Shown here: in pieces, positions 25,718-33,890 of the stretch | Layout: each line of letters opens with the position of its first letter | How positions within the stretch are numbered: the stretch's first letter is position 1 | Source: Humidesulfovibrio sp. | GTDB lineage: Bacteria > Desulfobacterota > Desulfovibrionia > Desulfovibrionales > Desulfovibrionaceae | DNA: 64,000 nucleotides | Direction: 5' to 3' | Assembly: GCF_031082295.1 (NCBI RefSeq) | Contig: NZ_JAVHLD010000003.1 | Location: forward strand, 62,001 to 126,000 | Notes under the pieces: model-generated | The model's input: only the letters and a program-made list of their open reading frames with translations | What the model was told of the DNA's origin: nothing | Databases searched by the model: none | Position numbers and translations under genes: made by a program

Positions 25718-27514
25718 TCAGCCCAGGCGCGACAGCTGTTCTCTCAGCACGGCGTCAAAGTGCCGGGCCATGCGCAGCACATGCTCCAGATAGTAGCGCA
25801 TGCCCCAGACCTTCTCGCTCTCCTCGTCCGACCGGAACACAGCCGCGTGGAAGCGCTGGTTGTCGAAGTTCTCGAAGCGCTGCACAAGATAGGTCACGTT
25901 GCCCTGGTCGAACTGGTCCAGGGCTTGGAAGGCTGCGGCCATGAAGTCCGCTCCCTCGCGAGCCAGGATGCCCTCCACCCCAACGCCCACGGACTCCCAC
26001 ACCGCGAGGTCGCGCCGCAGGTGCGCCAGCACGGGCTCGCGCGGACTCTCCGACGCCCGCGCAGCGGCCACGCGGCCCAGCCTGCGACCCAGCCTGCCGG
26101 TGTCCTCCACCGGGCAGTCGGGGATGTACTCCACCCCGGCGCCGCTGATGATGCTCTCCCCGGTGACGCTGGCGCAGGGGATGGCCGAGGCGCGGATCTC
26201 GTCGCGCAGCCAGTGGGCCGCATCCAAGAAATTCAGCGTTGTGTAGCGCGTGCTGCCGTCCAGGGTGGTCACGGGCACCAGCTGCGGCCAGGCGTTGGTG
26301 AGCGGGCGCTGTTCCTCGGATTCGGCTTCGTGGATGCTCCCGCGCGAGTAGCTGAGCTTCCAGGGGTCCGGCGAGCAGAGCTGCGCCCCCACGAACACGC
26401 AGCGCGCGCAGCCCATGTAGCGCGCCAGCGAGAACGCCGTGGTGATGACCGAGCCGTGCAGCCGCAAGTCGGGCCTGCGGCCGAAGAGTTCCGGCAGGTA
26501 GTTGCCGAACAGGTACTTGCGCCCGAACACCGCCCCGCCCAGGTCCGTCAGGCAGTGGCCCACCAGGGACACGTCGGCCAGGTGCTCCAGGCCCTCCCAG
26601 GAACGCCCGGTGTGCACGGAGGTGTCGTTGGCCACCACGAAGTGCGGCCGCACCCCGGCGGCCAGCATGGGCTTGAGCGCGTTGTTCACGGCGATGACGA
26701 GGGCGCGGTCGCGCACAGAGCGCAGGTAGTCCATGCGCCCCGGCAGGTCCGGCCCGGCGGCCACCAGCACGGCGGTCTCGCCCTGGAAGGCCTTGCGCAG
26801 GGGCTGGATGTCCGGCCAGCGCAGGCATTCTGCGGCGTTGACGTAGGAGTGGTGCTGCTGGTCGAAGAACAGGCCGCGCGTCAGGGGCCGGATGGGCATG
26901 CTGAAGACGTTGCCCTGGCCGCTCAGGTGGTACACGCGGTGGCGGTAGAACAGCACCTCCACCAGTTCCACCAGCCGCGCGGCCTCGGCGGTTCCAGCCA
27001 GCTCCGGCAGGCCGTAGAACACCGGGAACCCCAGGCTGAAGAGCTCCGGCGGCAGCAGCTGCGACACCGGCGGCAAAAAGCCGTCCGGCTCGCCCAGCAG
27101 GATGAGCGCGCGCTTGGCCAGCCTGGCCGCGGGCACCCTGGCGGCGAACTGGGCCAGGCGCCGGGCGTCGGGCTCAAGGATCAGCAGGAACGCGTCGGCC
27201 TGCTCCAGGCAGCGGCGGAAGACCGGGGTGTCGGCCGCGCCAAGGAAGACCACCAGCCTGGTCTTGGCCAGCACCTGCTCCACCCCCAGGTCGGGCGGCA
27301 GGATCTCGTAGACTGGCTTCAGGCCCTCGTGGGCAAAGGGATAGACGTAGTACGGGTGCTCAAAGGCCCACAGCGGAGTGTGCGCGTCAAAGGCGTGGTC
27401 CAGGCCCGGTGCCGAGGGGCCGTAGGGCGGCAGTTCGTCTATCTCGCCCGCGCCGGGCGCCTCGAAGAGCACGCCGAGCTCGCGCAGAACGGAAAAGAGG
27501 ACCTTCGTGGTCAT
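25718..27514 (-). CDS. DUF115 / Maf-type glycosyltransferase (flagellin nonulosonate transferase-like)
   Basis: 598 residues. The central DUF115 domain begins near AVLVAAGPDLPGRMDYLR (~250-268) and continues through VIAVNNALKPMLAAGVRPHF and VANDTSVHTG; flanking N- and C-terminal helical regions are as in motility-associated-factor proteins. Characterised Maf proteins attach pseudaminic or legionaminic acid to flagellin in the cytoplasm. That fits the pseF/pseG/NeuB genes of this island and is the main reason to call it a flagellin-glycosylation locus. The start overlaps the upstream radical-SAM stop (ATGA). Confidence 0.82.
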   Translation of the reverse strand: MTTKVLFSVLRELGVLFEAPGAGEIDELPPYGPSAPGLDHAFDAHTPLWAFEHPYYVYPFAHEGLKPVYEILPPDLGVEQVLAKTRLVVFLGAADTPVFRRCLEQADAFLLILEPDARRLAQFAARVPAARLAKRALILLGEPDGFLPPVSQLLPPELFSLGFPVFYGLPELAGTAEAARLVELVEVLFYRHRVYHLSGQGNVFSMPIRPLTRGLFFDQQHHSYVNAAECLRWPDIQPLRKAFQGETAVLVAAGPDLPGRMDYLRSVRDRALVIAVNNALKPMLAAGVRPHFVVANDTSVHTGRSWEGLEHLADVSLVGHCLTDLGGAVFGRKYLFGNYLPELFGRRPDLRLHGSVITTAFSLARYMGCARCVFVGAQLCSPDPWKLSYSRGSIHEAESEEQRPLTNAWPQLVPVTTLDGSTRYTTLNFLDAAHWLRDEIRASAIPCASVTGESIISGAGVEYIPDCPVEDTGRLGRRLGRVAAARASESPREPVLAHLRRDLAVWESVGVGVEGILAREGADFMAAAFQALDQFDQGNVTYLVQRFENFDNQRFHAAVFRSDEESEKVWGMRYYLEHVLRMARHFDAVLREQLSRLG

Positions 27515-29400
27515 TGCCCACCCTGTCGTTCACCCACGACGGCTTCGCCCACTCCGCCGGGGAATATGCTCAGGTACAGGTGCTCCATGGGATCAAGCTG
27601 CATTCGGCTCGCGGCGTTCAAGGCGGGCTCGCGGCATTCGCGCAGCAGCCGGGCCTGGTCTTCGAAAATGCGGGCCATGCGCGGATCGCCGTCCAGTTCA
27701 TAGCACAGGGCGGCCCAGTCGTGCATGTAGGGCGCGGCGGGGCTGAACTTCATAGCCACCCGTATCGTCTCCTTGGCACGGTCCGGATAACCAAGGGCCA
27801 AGTGCAGGCTGGCCAACAGGATGACCACCACCGTGTGCTGGCGGCTGATCTCAAACAACACGTTCAGTCGGTCGAGGGCCTCGTTGAGCCGACCGGCAGC
27901 GCGATGCTCCAGCGCCTGCGCGAAGAGCGACAGCACCTCGGCGTTGTGCTTCACCGGGGGCAGACGCAAGGGGATGTCGTAGCTCCTGCCACAGCTGGAG
28001 CACGGCAGCCGGTGCGCCATGCGGTCGCCATGCATGGCCCGCGACTCCATGTTCGCGAACTCGGTCTCGGCCCCGCAATTGGGGCACTGGCAACGAGCCA
28101 TGGCGGAGCAGTCGGGCTCGACGCCCGCCGCCAGCAGACGCCCGGGCCAGAGCAATCCCTCATGCATCACCCACACGCGCTTGAGCATGTCCATGAACTC
28201 GGCTTCAGGCATGTGGGTCATGTTGATGAGGGGGCAGCCGGCCTTGATGAACCCGATCTTGTTCCGCACGATGCCGCGCCGCACCGATTCATGGAAGATG
28301 TTCGTTCCCGGCCAACAGTCGATCTTGCCGAGGTTCACAAAATATTTGCGGTGCTTCACCCACCAATCGAGGGTTTCCCAGGCGGTCTCCGTGGTTTCCG
28401 CCGGGTCGCCGAAGATGAAGTTGCCGAAGGAGTCCATGCCGCTCTGGAAGGTCAACTCCAAGGCATGCTCGATCTCTGAGGGCTTGAGCTTCTTGTTCAT
28501 GCTCTTCAAGACCACCGGAGACATGCTTTCCAGACCGTAGAACACGGTGCAGCAGCCCGTCTCGCGCATGCGCGCCAAAAGCTCCGCGTCCACCACGGAG
28601 CAGCGCATCTGGGCGTACCAGGTGATCTTCAGGGGCGCCACCTTGTCGCAGAACTCAAGGATGCGCTCCTTGCGCAGGGCGAACACCTCGTCCATAAGGC
28701 CGACGCAGTTCACGCCAAAGCGGTCCATCAGGTACTTGATCTCGCGGATGACATAGTCGATGGAGTGGGCCCGGTGCTTGCCGCGCCCCAGCGCGCTGTA
28801 GCAGAACGTGCAGTGGAACGGGCAGCCGCGGCTGGAGATCATGTCATGCGTGCCCACGTTCTTGTAGCAGATGTCGAAGTTGAAACCCTCGTAGTCGGGG
28901 ATCGGAACCTCATCCAGGTCTTCGATGAAGGGCCGGGGCGCGGTCCGTACGGACTTCCCCTCGGCGTCGCGATAGATGATGCCCTTCACTTGGCCAAGGT
29001 CGCCACCTTGTTCCAGCGTGCGCATGAGGTCCACCGCAGCGGCCTCGCCCTCGCCGACAACGCCGACGTCCGCCCCGATCTGGTAGAACATGTCCGGCTC
29101 GCTGCCCAGAACGCCCCCACCCACCACAGTGGTCACGTTCGGCAGCATTTCCTTGGCCGTCTGGAACATCCAGCTAACGAACTTGAAGGACGGCGTGAGC
29201 GCGCCCACCCCCAGGACATCCGGCCTCTCCTCCGCCAGCACCCGTCTGAAGGCGCCCTGCCAGTCCTTCTCCAGCGCGTTGTTGTGGCAAACCACCTGGA
29301 AGCCGTGCTTCTTGAGCATGGAGGAGACATAGGCGATGCCAACGGGGAAGTAGTAATTGCTGAGCAACGCATAGGGGGGTGCGACGAGAAGGATCTTCAT
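27511..29400 (-). CDS. B12-type radical SAM protein with zinc ribbon and TPR tail
   Basis: 629 residues. Cobalamin-domain-like N-terminus (MKILLVAPPY ... VVGGGVLGSEPD ... VVGEGEAAAVDL) without DxHxxG; Fe-S motif CPFHCTFC (Cys 193, 197, 200); FYGLESMSP and FIFGDPAETTE in the core. Unusually, the C-terminal ~200 residues add a four-cysteine zinc-ribbon-like segment (CPNC ... CSSC, ~435-470) and TPR-like helices (~480-570: ALEHRAAGRLNEALDRL, ALGYPDRAKETI). ATG 29400 gives the canonical opening; the frame upstream to 29790 is not coding. The tail suggests docking to a protein or multienzyme complex. It precedes, and is coupled to, the DUF115 transferase. Confidence 0.86.
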   Translation of the reverse strand: MKILLVAPPYALLSNYYFPVGIAYVSSMLKKHGFQVVCHNNALEKDWQGAFRRVLAEERPDVLGVGALTPSFKFVSWMFQTAKEMLPNVTTVVGGGVLGSEPDMFYQIGADVGVVGEGEAAAVDLMRTLEQGGDLGQVKGIIYRDAEGKSVRTAPRPFIEDLDEVPIPDYEGFNFDICYKNVGTHDMISSRGCPFHCTFCYSALGRGKHRAHSIDYVIREIKYLMDRFGVNCVGLMDEVFALRKERILEFCDKVAPLKITWYAQMRCSVVDAELLARMRETGCCTVFYGLESMSPVVLKSMNKKLKPSEIEHALELTFQSGMDSFGNFIFGDPAETTETAWETLDWWVKHRKYFVNLGKIDCWPGTNIFHESVRRGIVRNKIGFIKAGCPLINMTHMPEAEFMDMLKRVWVMHEGLLWPGRLLAAGVEPDCSAMARCQCPNCGAETEFANMESRAMHGDRMAHRLPCSSCGRSYDIPLRLPPVKHNAEVLSLFAQALEHRAAGRLNEALDRLNVLFEISRQHTVVVILLASLHLALGYPDRAKETIRVAMKFSPAAPYMHDWAALCYELDGDPRMARIFEDQARLLRECREPALNAASRMQLDPMEHLYLSIFPGGVGEAVVGERQGGQ

Positions 29401-29485
29401 GCCTGCTTGTCCTCGCTGATTAATTGTCCAGCCCACCGGCAAAACACCGCTTCCGGGCTCATGGCCGTCCTGTCCCAGCCTCTGC

Positions 29486-30544
29486 CTACCGTCCCGCCAA
29501 AGCCGGAGGCAGCACGATGTGCTCCAGGGGGACCTCGGAAATCTTTTGCGCGACCACGTAGCCCCGCCTGCCCAGTTCCACCAGGCTGGCTTCCAATGGC
29601 TTGAACCCGCTGCTCTCAACCCAGTGGCGCAGGCAGGCCAGGTTGGGCACCCACCAGTTGCTCCACTCCCGTTCATACTCGCCCCGAACGAAATATCCCA
29701 TGGGGATGTCGCGCACACGCTCGATGACGTCCTCACGTCCGGCCCAGTAGGCGTCCACCTGGGGTGCGCCCTCCAGGATCGCGCCCTCAACCAGCAGCAG
29801 GCCGCCTGGGTTCAGCACACGGTTGATGTTGGACAGGGCCAACAGCGGATCCTTCAGGTGGTAGTAGACCCCGAAGAAGGTCACCAGATCAAAGGTACCG
29901 TGTTCCTCCGGGTTCAGGTTGTAGACGTTGGCGCAGATGTGGCCCGCGTCCAGGTTGTTCACCCGGCGCATGGCGTCGAAGCCGGAATGCGTGGCCGGCT
30001 GGATGTCGAAGCCGGTGACGGAGGCGCCGCGGCGCGCCATCTCCAGGGTGTAGGGGCCGTCCCAGGCGCCGATATCCAGAGCGCGCTGGCCTTTCAAATC
30101 CGCCACCAGGGAGTGCCCCAGCAGCCAGGGTTTGTAGGCTACCACGCCGGGAGTCACCACGCCCGGCAATATTTCAAAACGGTGATGCCACCAAGGAACC
30201 GCGCTCAACTCGGCCAGCTGCCCGGCCGTCAGCAGATGAGCGCAGCAGGCGAAGCAGAGGGTGGGCGCAGGCGCGATGCGCTCCGCCGGGATGCCCAGGC
30301 TCAGCGCCTGCTGGCGGATCTCGGCGAAGAAGGCGCTGGCGATAGCGATTTGGTCAAAGTCCGCGCCGGGAGAGAGCGCTGCCGCGGCCTCCGGGCTGAT
30401 GACCGGCTTGCCGTGAAACTGGCTGCCCTGCCGGGCGGAGTTGTTGTCCACGAAGGCCACGACATCGTGCGTGGCGTGGGGGAACTGGGACATGATCATT
30501 CCGGCTTGGCCGCCGGTGCCCCAAATGAGCAAACGCTGCATCAT
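29486..30544 (-). CDS. Rossmann module fused to a class I methyltransferase
   Basis: 352 residues. Residues 1-~95 are a Rossmann-like unit (LLIWGTGGQAGMIM, then VVAFVDNNSARQGS and GKPVISPEAA); residues ~125-330 are a methyltransferase (ALDIGAWDGPYTLEMARRGA, FDIQPATHSGFDA, FFGVYYHLKDPLLAL, SNWWVPNLACLRHW). The methyltransferase half is closely similar to that at 24517, but the accessory module is at the opposite end. Start ATG 30544 overlaps the glycosyltransferase stop (ATGA). Probably modifies a sugar nucleotide or glycan of the island; no direct evidence for substrate. Confidence 0.85.
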   Translation of the reverse strand: MMQRLLIWGTGGQAGMIMSQFPHATHDVVAFVDNNSARQGSQFHGKPVISPEAAAALSPGADFDQIAIASAFFAEIRQQALSLGIPAERIAPAPTLCFACCAHLLTAGQLAELSAVPWWHHRFEILPGVVTPGVVAYKPWLLGHSLVADLKGQRALDIGAWDGPYTLEMARRGASVTGFDIQPATHSGFDAMRRVNNLDAGHICANVYNLNPEEHGTFDLVTFFGVYYHLKDPLLALSNINRVLNPGGLLLVEGAILEGAPQVDAYWAGREDVIERVRDIPMGYFVRGEYEREWSNWWVPNLACLRHWVESSGFKPLEASLVELGRRGYVVAQKISEVPLEHIVLPPALAGR

Positions 30545-31671
30545 TGCTCCTTGCAGTGAACCATGCCCGCCGCCTGGGCCAGCGGATCGGGCAGGATCTT
30601 GAACTTCACGCTCATGGGCGTGTAGCGCTTCATGCGCCACTGCTCCATGACCAAGCGCCAGTAACGCCAGAGCGGTTTCGGGAAGGCCCGGGGGTACGCG
30701 GCCGCGAGGCCGGGCAGCTCGGAAAGCTTCACCAGCCGCAGCAGGAACTTGACCAATCCCGTGCCCATGAAAATTGGATAGAACATGTCGAAGTTGTCCA
30801 GCACGTGCCGGATCATGGTCCAGCGGAACAGGTCGTGGGGCGGGTGCTTGTCCAGGTTGCCCACGCTGTTGATGTTGCCCAGCACCGGGTTGGTGCCGAA
30901 GTTGTTGCCCCCGTGGCGGCGGTAGCAGCCGTGGATGGTGGGGATGAGCAGGCTGTCGCCGATCAAGTGGCAGAAATGCGCGATGTAGTAGTCCGCGCAG
31001 ATGCGGAACGTGGTGCCGTCCAGCGGCATGATGAGCTCCACCGTGCTGCGGCGGAAGACCATGCTGGAGCTGGTGGCCCAGATCCACAGGCCGTTCTGGA
31101 AGCTGGTCTTCTGCACGTGGCGGTAGTGGCCCTTGGACTGGTGGTCCATGTGCTGGCCGCCGATGATCTCGCCGTGCGCGTTGATCTGGTACTGGTTGGA
31201 GCTGGTGAAGGCCACGGTGGCCACGGACAGGTGCGCGCGCATGTGCGCCTCGAGGAAGTCCTCCAGCAGCACGTCATCGGCGTCGAGCATGCACACGAAG
31301 GCGCCCGTGGCGAGCTTCAGCCCGTCGCGGAAGGCTTCCATCTGGCCGCCGTTCTCGGCGCGCTGGATGAGCTGAAAACGCCCGCCGGACTCCGGGCTGT
31401 CCACGAAGGCGCGCACGGCGGCAACGGTGCCGTCGGTGGAAACGTCGTCCACCACGATGCATTCCCAGTTGTCGTAGGTTTGCCGCGTCACCGAGCGCAG
31501 GCACTCCACGATGTACTTCTCGTAGTTGTAGCTGGTGACGATGAAGCTCACCTTGGGCTTCAGCATCCTGGCGCGGTCCAGGCGCTGGTCCAGCAGCGCT
31601 TGCGGCAGGGCCACGGGCTGCTGGTCCGGCGCAGGCTTGGCGCGCCTGGCGATGAGGTCGTGGATGGACAT
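30541..31671 (-). CDS. glycosyltransferase family 2
   Basis: 376 residues. GT-A fold: VSFIVTSYNYEKYIVE (41-56), IVVDDVSTDGT, and the metal-binding MLDADDVLLED (~128-138), followed by an acceptor-side domain with a HMDHQSKG segment and an ADYYIAHF motif. No transmembrane helix, so it probably acts in the cytoplasm, adding a sugar to a growing or protein-bound glycan. GGGAG precedes ATG 31671. Lies between a radical-SAM pair and a methyltransferase in the same leftward operon. Confidence 0.9.
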   Translation of the reverse strand: MSIHDLIARRAKPAPDQQPVALPQALLDQRLDRARMLKPKVSFIVTSYNYEKYIVECLRSVTRQTYDNWECIVVDDVSTDGTVAAVRAFVDSPESGGRFQLIQRAENGGQMEAFRDGLKLATGAFVCMLDADDVLLEDFLEAHMRAHLSVATVAFTSSNQYQINAHGEIIGGQHMDHQSKGHYRHVQKTSFQNGLWIWATSSSMVFRRSTVELIMPLDGTTFRICADYYIAHFCHLIGDSLLIPTIHGCYRRHGGNNFGTNPVLGNINSVGNLDKHPPHDLFRWTMIRHVLDNFDMFYPIFMGTGLVKFLLRLVKLSELPGLAAAYPRAFPKPLWRYWRLVMEQWRMKRYTPMSVKFKILPDPLAQAAGMVHCKEQ

Positions 31672-31694
31672 GCGGGTTCTCCCTGGCTGTACCG

Positions 31695-32900
31695 TTACAG
31701 CGCCCAGGCGGCGTCTTCGGGCTCGACGACCTTGCGCTGCGCGTTGATGTAGTGGCGCGGGTCGACAATCGGACCGGGCACCACGGCGGCCGAGGCGATG
31801 GCCTGGGCCTCATCGGTGCCGAAGAAGGCGGCGTAGTCGCCGTGGAACCCGTCGCAAATCTGACGCATGCCGCAGGCCGCGCAGGCCGGGGTCTCGCGGT
31901 AGCCGCAGTGCTCGCGCGAACGGATGAGCGCGCTGTGGCGGTACTCGTCGTCCACGCTGATGGCGGGGTCGGCAAGGTAGTTTGGCCAGCTCTTGTACAT
32001 GGGCGAGCGGAAGTTGGCCTCGCGCAGGCTGATGAGCGGCGAGAGCCCGCCCTCGCGCATGCGCTGGGGCTTCATGTCCGTGAACGACCAGGAGGCGTAG
32101 TCCCATTCGTGCAGGTCGTAGGGCAGCTGCTGGAAATTGTAGAGGTGCTGGCGGTAGTCTTCCGGCACCTGGCACAGCGGGAAGTAGCGCACGTTGACCT
32201 CGATGTCCGCGCCGCGCAACACGTCCATGGCGGCCAGGAGCGGCGGGGCGACCTCGGAGTAGGCGGCCACGTCGTCCAGCGACCGCTCGCCCTTCTGCTG
32301 GTCCTCGAAGGGGTTGAAGGCGATGAAGTTCACCGCGCGCGCGCCCACGCTGACGGCAAGCCGGGCCACGTCGGCCAGGTGCGGCAGGGAGGACTTGGTG
32401 AGCACGCAGTTGAAGCGCACCGGCATGCCGATGGCCACGCAGTTGTCCAGCGCCTGCATCTGCAGCTTGTGCGCGCCGGGCACGCCCACCACGTCGTCGT
32501 AGTTGGCGCCCAGGCCGTGCACGCTGACGAGCAGGTCGCGCACGCCGGAGTCCTTGAGCCGCTGGCAGGCGTCGCGCTTGGCCAGCACAAGGGCGTTGGT
32601 GATGAGCGTGGGCAGGAGCCCGATCTTGGCGCTGTGGCTGCACAGTTCCTCAATGCCGGGGAAAATTGTCGGCTCGCCGCCCTGGATGTCAATGGCGTTG
32701 TTGCCGTAGTGGTTGCGCAGGATGTCGAAGATGCTCTTGGCCTTGTCGAGGCTCATGAACGGATGCTCGGGGTGGTCCTTGGCCTCGATGCGCGTCTGGA
32801 AATAGCAGAAGCGGCAGCGCAGGTTGCAGGTCTGGCCCAGCCAGATCACGCCCCTCTTGGTCAGCACGCGTCTGGTCGTCTTCTGGATGCTTGTGCTCAT
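31695..32900 (-). CDS. radical SAM protein with C-terminal cysteine cluster (SPASM-like)
   Basis: 401 residues. Fe-S motif CNLRCRFC (Cys 25, 29, 32), then DIQGGEPTIFPGIEEL and LITNALVLAKRD. The C-terminus has CGYRETPACAACGMRQIC, the kind of cluster that binds an auxiliary Fe-S centre in SPASM/twitch enzymes. No cobalamin domain. ATG 32900 overlaps the preceding radical-SAM stop (ATGA). Such enzymes catalyse dehydrogenations, peptide cross-links or sugar oxidations; in a glycan operon a sugar or amino-acid-linked radical step is possible. The substrate is not deducible. Confidence 0.85.
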   Translation of the reverse strand: MSTSIQKTTRRVLTKRGVIWLGQTCNLRCRFCYFQTRIEAKDHPEHPFMSLDKAKSIFDILRNHYGNNAIDIQGGEPTIFPGIEELCSHSAKIGLLPTLITNALVLAKRDACQRLKDSGVRDLLVSVHGLGANYDDVVGVPGAHKLQMQALDNCVAIGMPVRFNCVLTKSSLPHLADVARLAVSVGARAVNFIAFNPFEDQQKGERSLDDVAAYSEVAPPLLAAMDVLRGADIEVNVRYFPLCQVPEDYRQHLYNFQQLPYDLHEWDYASWSFTDMKPQRMREGGLSPLISLREANFRSPMYKSWPNYLADPAISVDDEYRHSALIRSREHCGYRETPACAACGMRQICDGFHGDYAAFFGTDEAQAIASAAVVPGPIVDPRHYINAQRKVVEPEDAAWAL

Positions 32901-33793
32901 TTGGCGCTCCCGGCGCACGCGCCGTTGGTTTCTTCCGCCGCCAGGCGTTCGGCGATCTTCTCGCGATACTCAAGCTCGGTCTCGCGCTCCACTTCGCTCA
33001 TGTACCAGTTGGGGCCGGGGTTCCAGTCCTCGGCCAGGCCGCCGCCGTAGATCTCCACGCGGCCGCGCTGGGCCTTGGGCGAGCGGATGGCCAGGAGGGC
33101 CTCCAGGTTGCCGGGGCTCACGTCGTCGATCTCCTGGGCGCTGGGCCTGCGCTTGAGCGGGATGGCGCAGCCGCACCTCGGGCAGGCGCGCCTCTTCTGC
33201 TCGTCAAAGTCCGCAGGCACGCGCTTCCACCAGCCGGGCTCCACCGGCCAGCCGCCGGGACCGTCGAAAAGCATGTCGAAGCTGGCCGCCACCTCGCAAA
33301 AAAACGCGCCCTTGGGCGTGATGGAGGCCGACCAGTACTTCTGGATCCAGCAGTCGTCGATGAGCCGCCACATCTCGTCCTTGTCGGCCACGACCTCCTC
33401 CGCCGCCACCAGCAGGGGCTGGTGCAGAATCTGGTCGACGCTGTGGTCGTTGAAATAGAAGTTGCCGTACACCTCGCGGATGAGGGTTCCGTACTTTTCG
33501 CCCTGTGCCTTGGGCACCGTGGACCACAGGCCTCGGCGCTTCTTGTCGGTGATCCTCGAAGCGAGGTACTCGGCCATCTCCGCGAACTGCGGGTGCAAGA
33601 GCGGCTCCCCGCCGATCATGCCGACCATGCCGGGGAAGTCGACGAGGGAATCCACCGCGCGGCGGAAGGTCTCCATGTCCATGAAGAACGGCTTGCGGTG
33701 GTGGCCGGTGAAGCGCGTGCAGTTGGAGCAGCGGTTCATGCAGGCGTTGGTCACGTCGATCTGGATGATCTGCATCTCGGACAGGGCAATCAT
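32897..33793 (-). CDS. radical SAM protein with auxiliary cysteine region
   Basis: 298 residues. Fe-S motif CMNRCSNC (Cys 18, 22, 25), followed by GMIGGEPLLHPQF. The second half has CW...SITPKGAFFCEVA and CPRCGC, a layout seen in SPASM-type auxiliary cluster domains (a strand with G-x-x-x-C-E, then a CxxCxC). AGGAGG precedes ATG 33793 at seven bases. Its partner at 31695 is translationally coupled behind it, so the two may act successively or as a complex. Confidence 0.85.
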   Translation of the reverse strand: MIALSEMQIIQIDVTNACMNRCSNCTRFTGHHRKPFFMDMETFRRAVDSLVDFPGMVGMIGGEPLLHPQFAEMAEYLASRITDKKRRGLWSTVPKAQGEKYGTLIREVYGNFYFNDHSVDQILHQPLLVAAEEVVADKDEMWRLIDDCWIQKYWSASITPKGAFFCEVAASFDMLFDGPGGWPVEPGWWKRVPADFDEQKRRACPRCGCAIPLKRRPSAQEIDDVSPGNLEALLAIRSPKAQRGRVEIYGGGLAEDWNPGPNWYMSEVERETELEYREKIAERLAAEETNGACAGSAK

Positions 33794-33811
33794 GAAACAG
33801 CCTCCTGACTG

Positions 33812-33841
33812 CGCCGGGCCTGGATGACGAGCGCCCCGGCG
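33812..33841 (-). promoter_or_regulatory. intercistronic hairpin before a radical-SAM gene
   Basis: CGCCGGG (33812-33818) and CCCGGCG (33835-33841) form a 7-bp stem with a 16-base loop in the only sizeable gap (97 bases) of this part of the operon. Its position ahead of the ribosome site of 33793 suggests mRNA processing or translational effect; no T-tract follows. Confidence 0.3.
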
Positions 33842-33890
33842 ATTTCGACTTTACCGCGATGGCAATGAGATGTCTTTGCAAGTTTGATGC

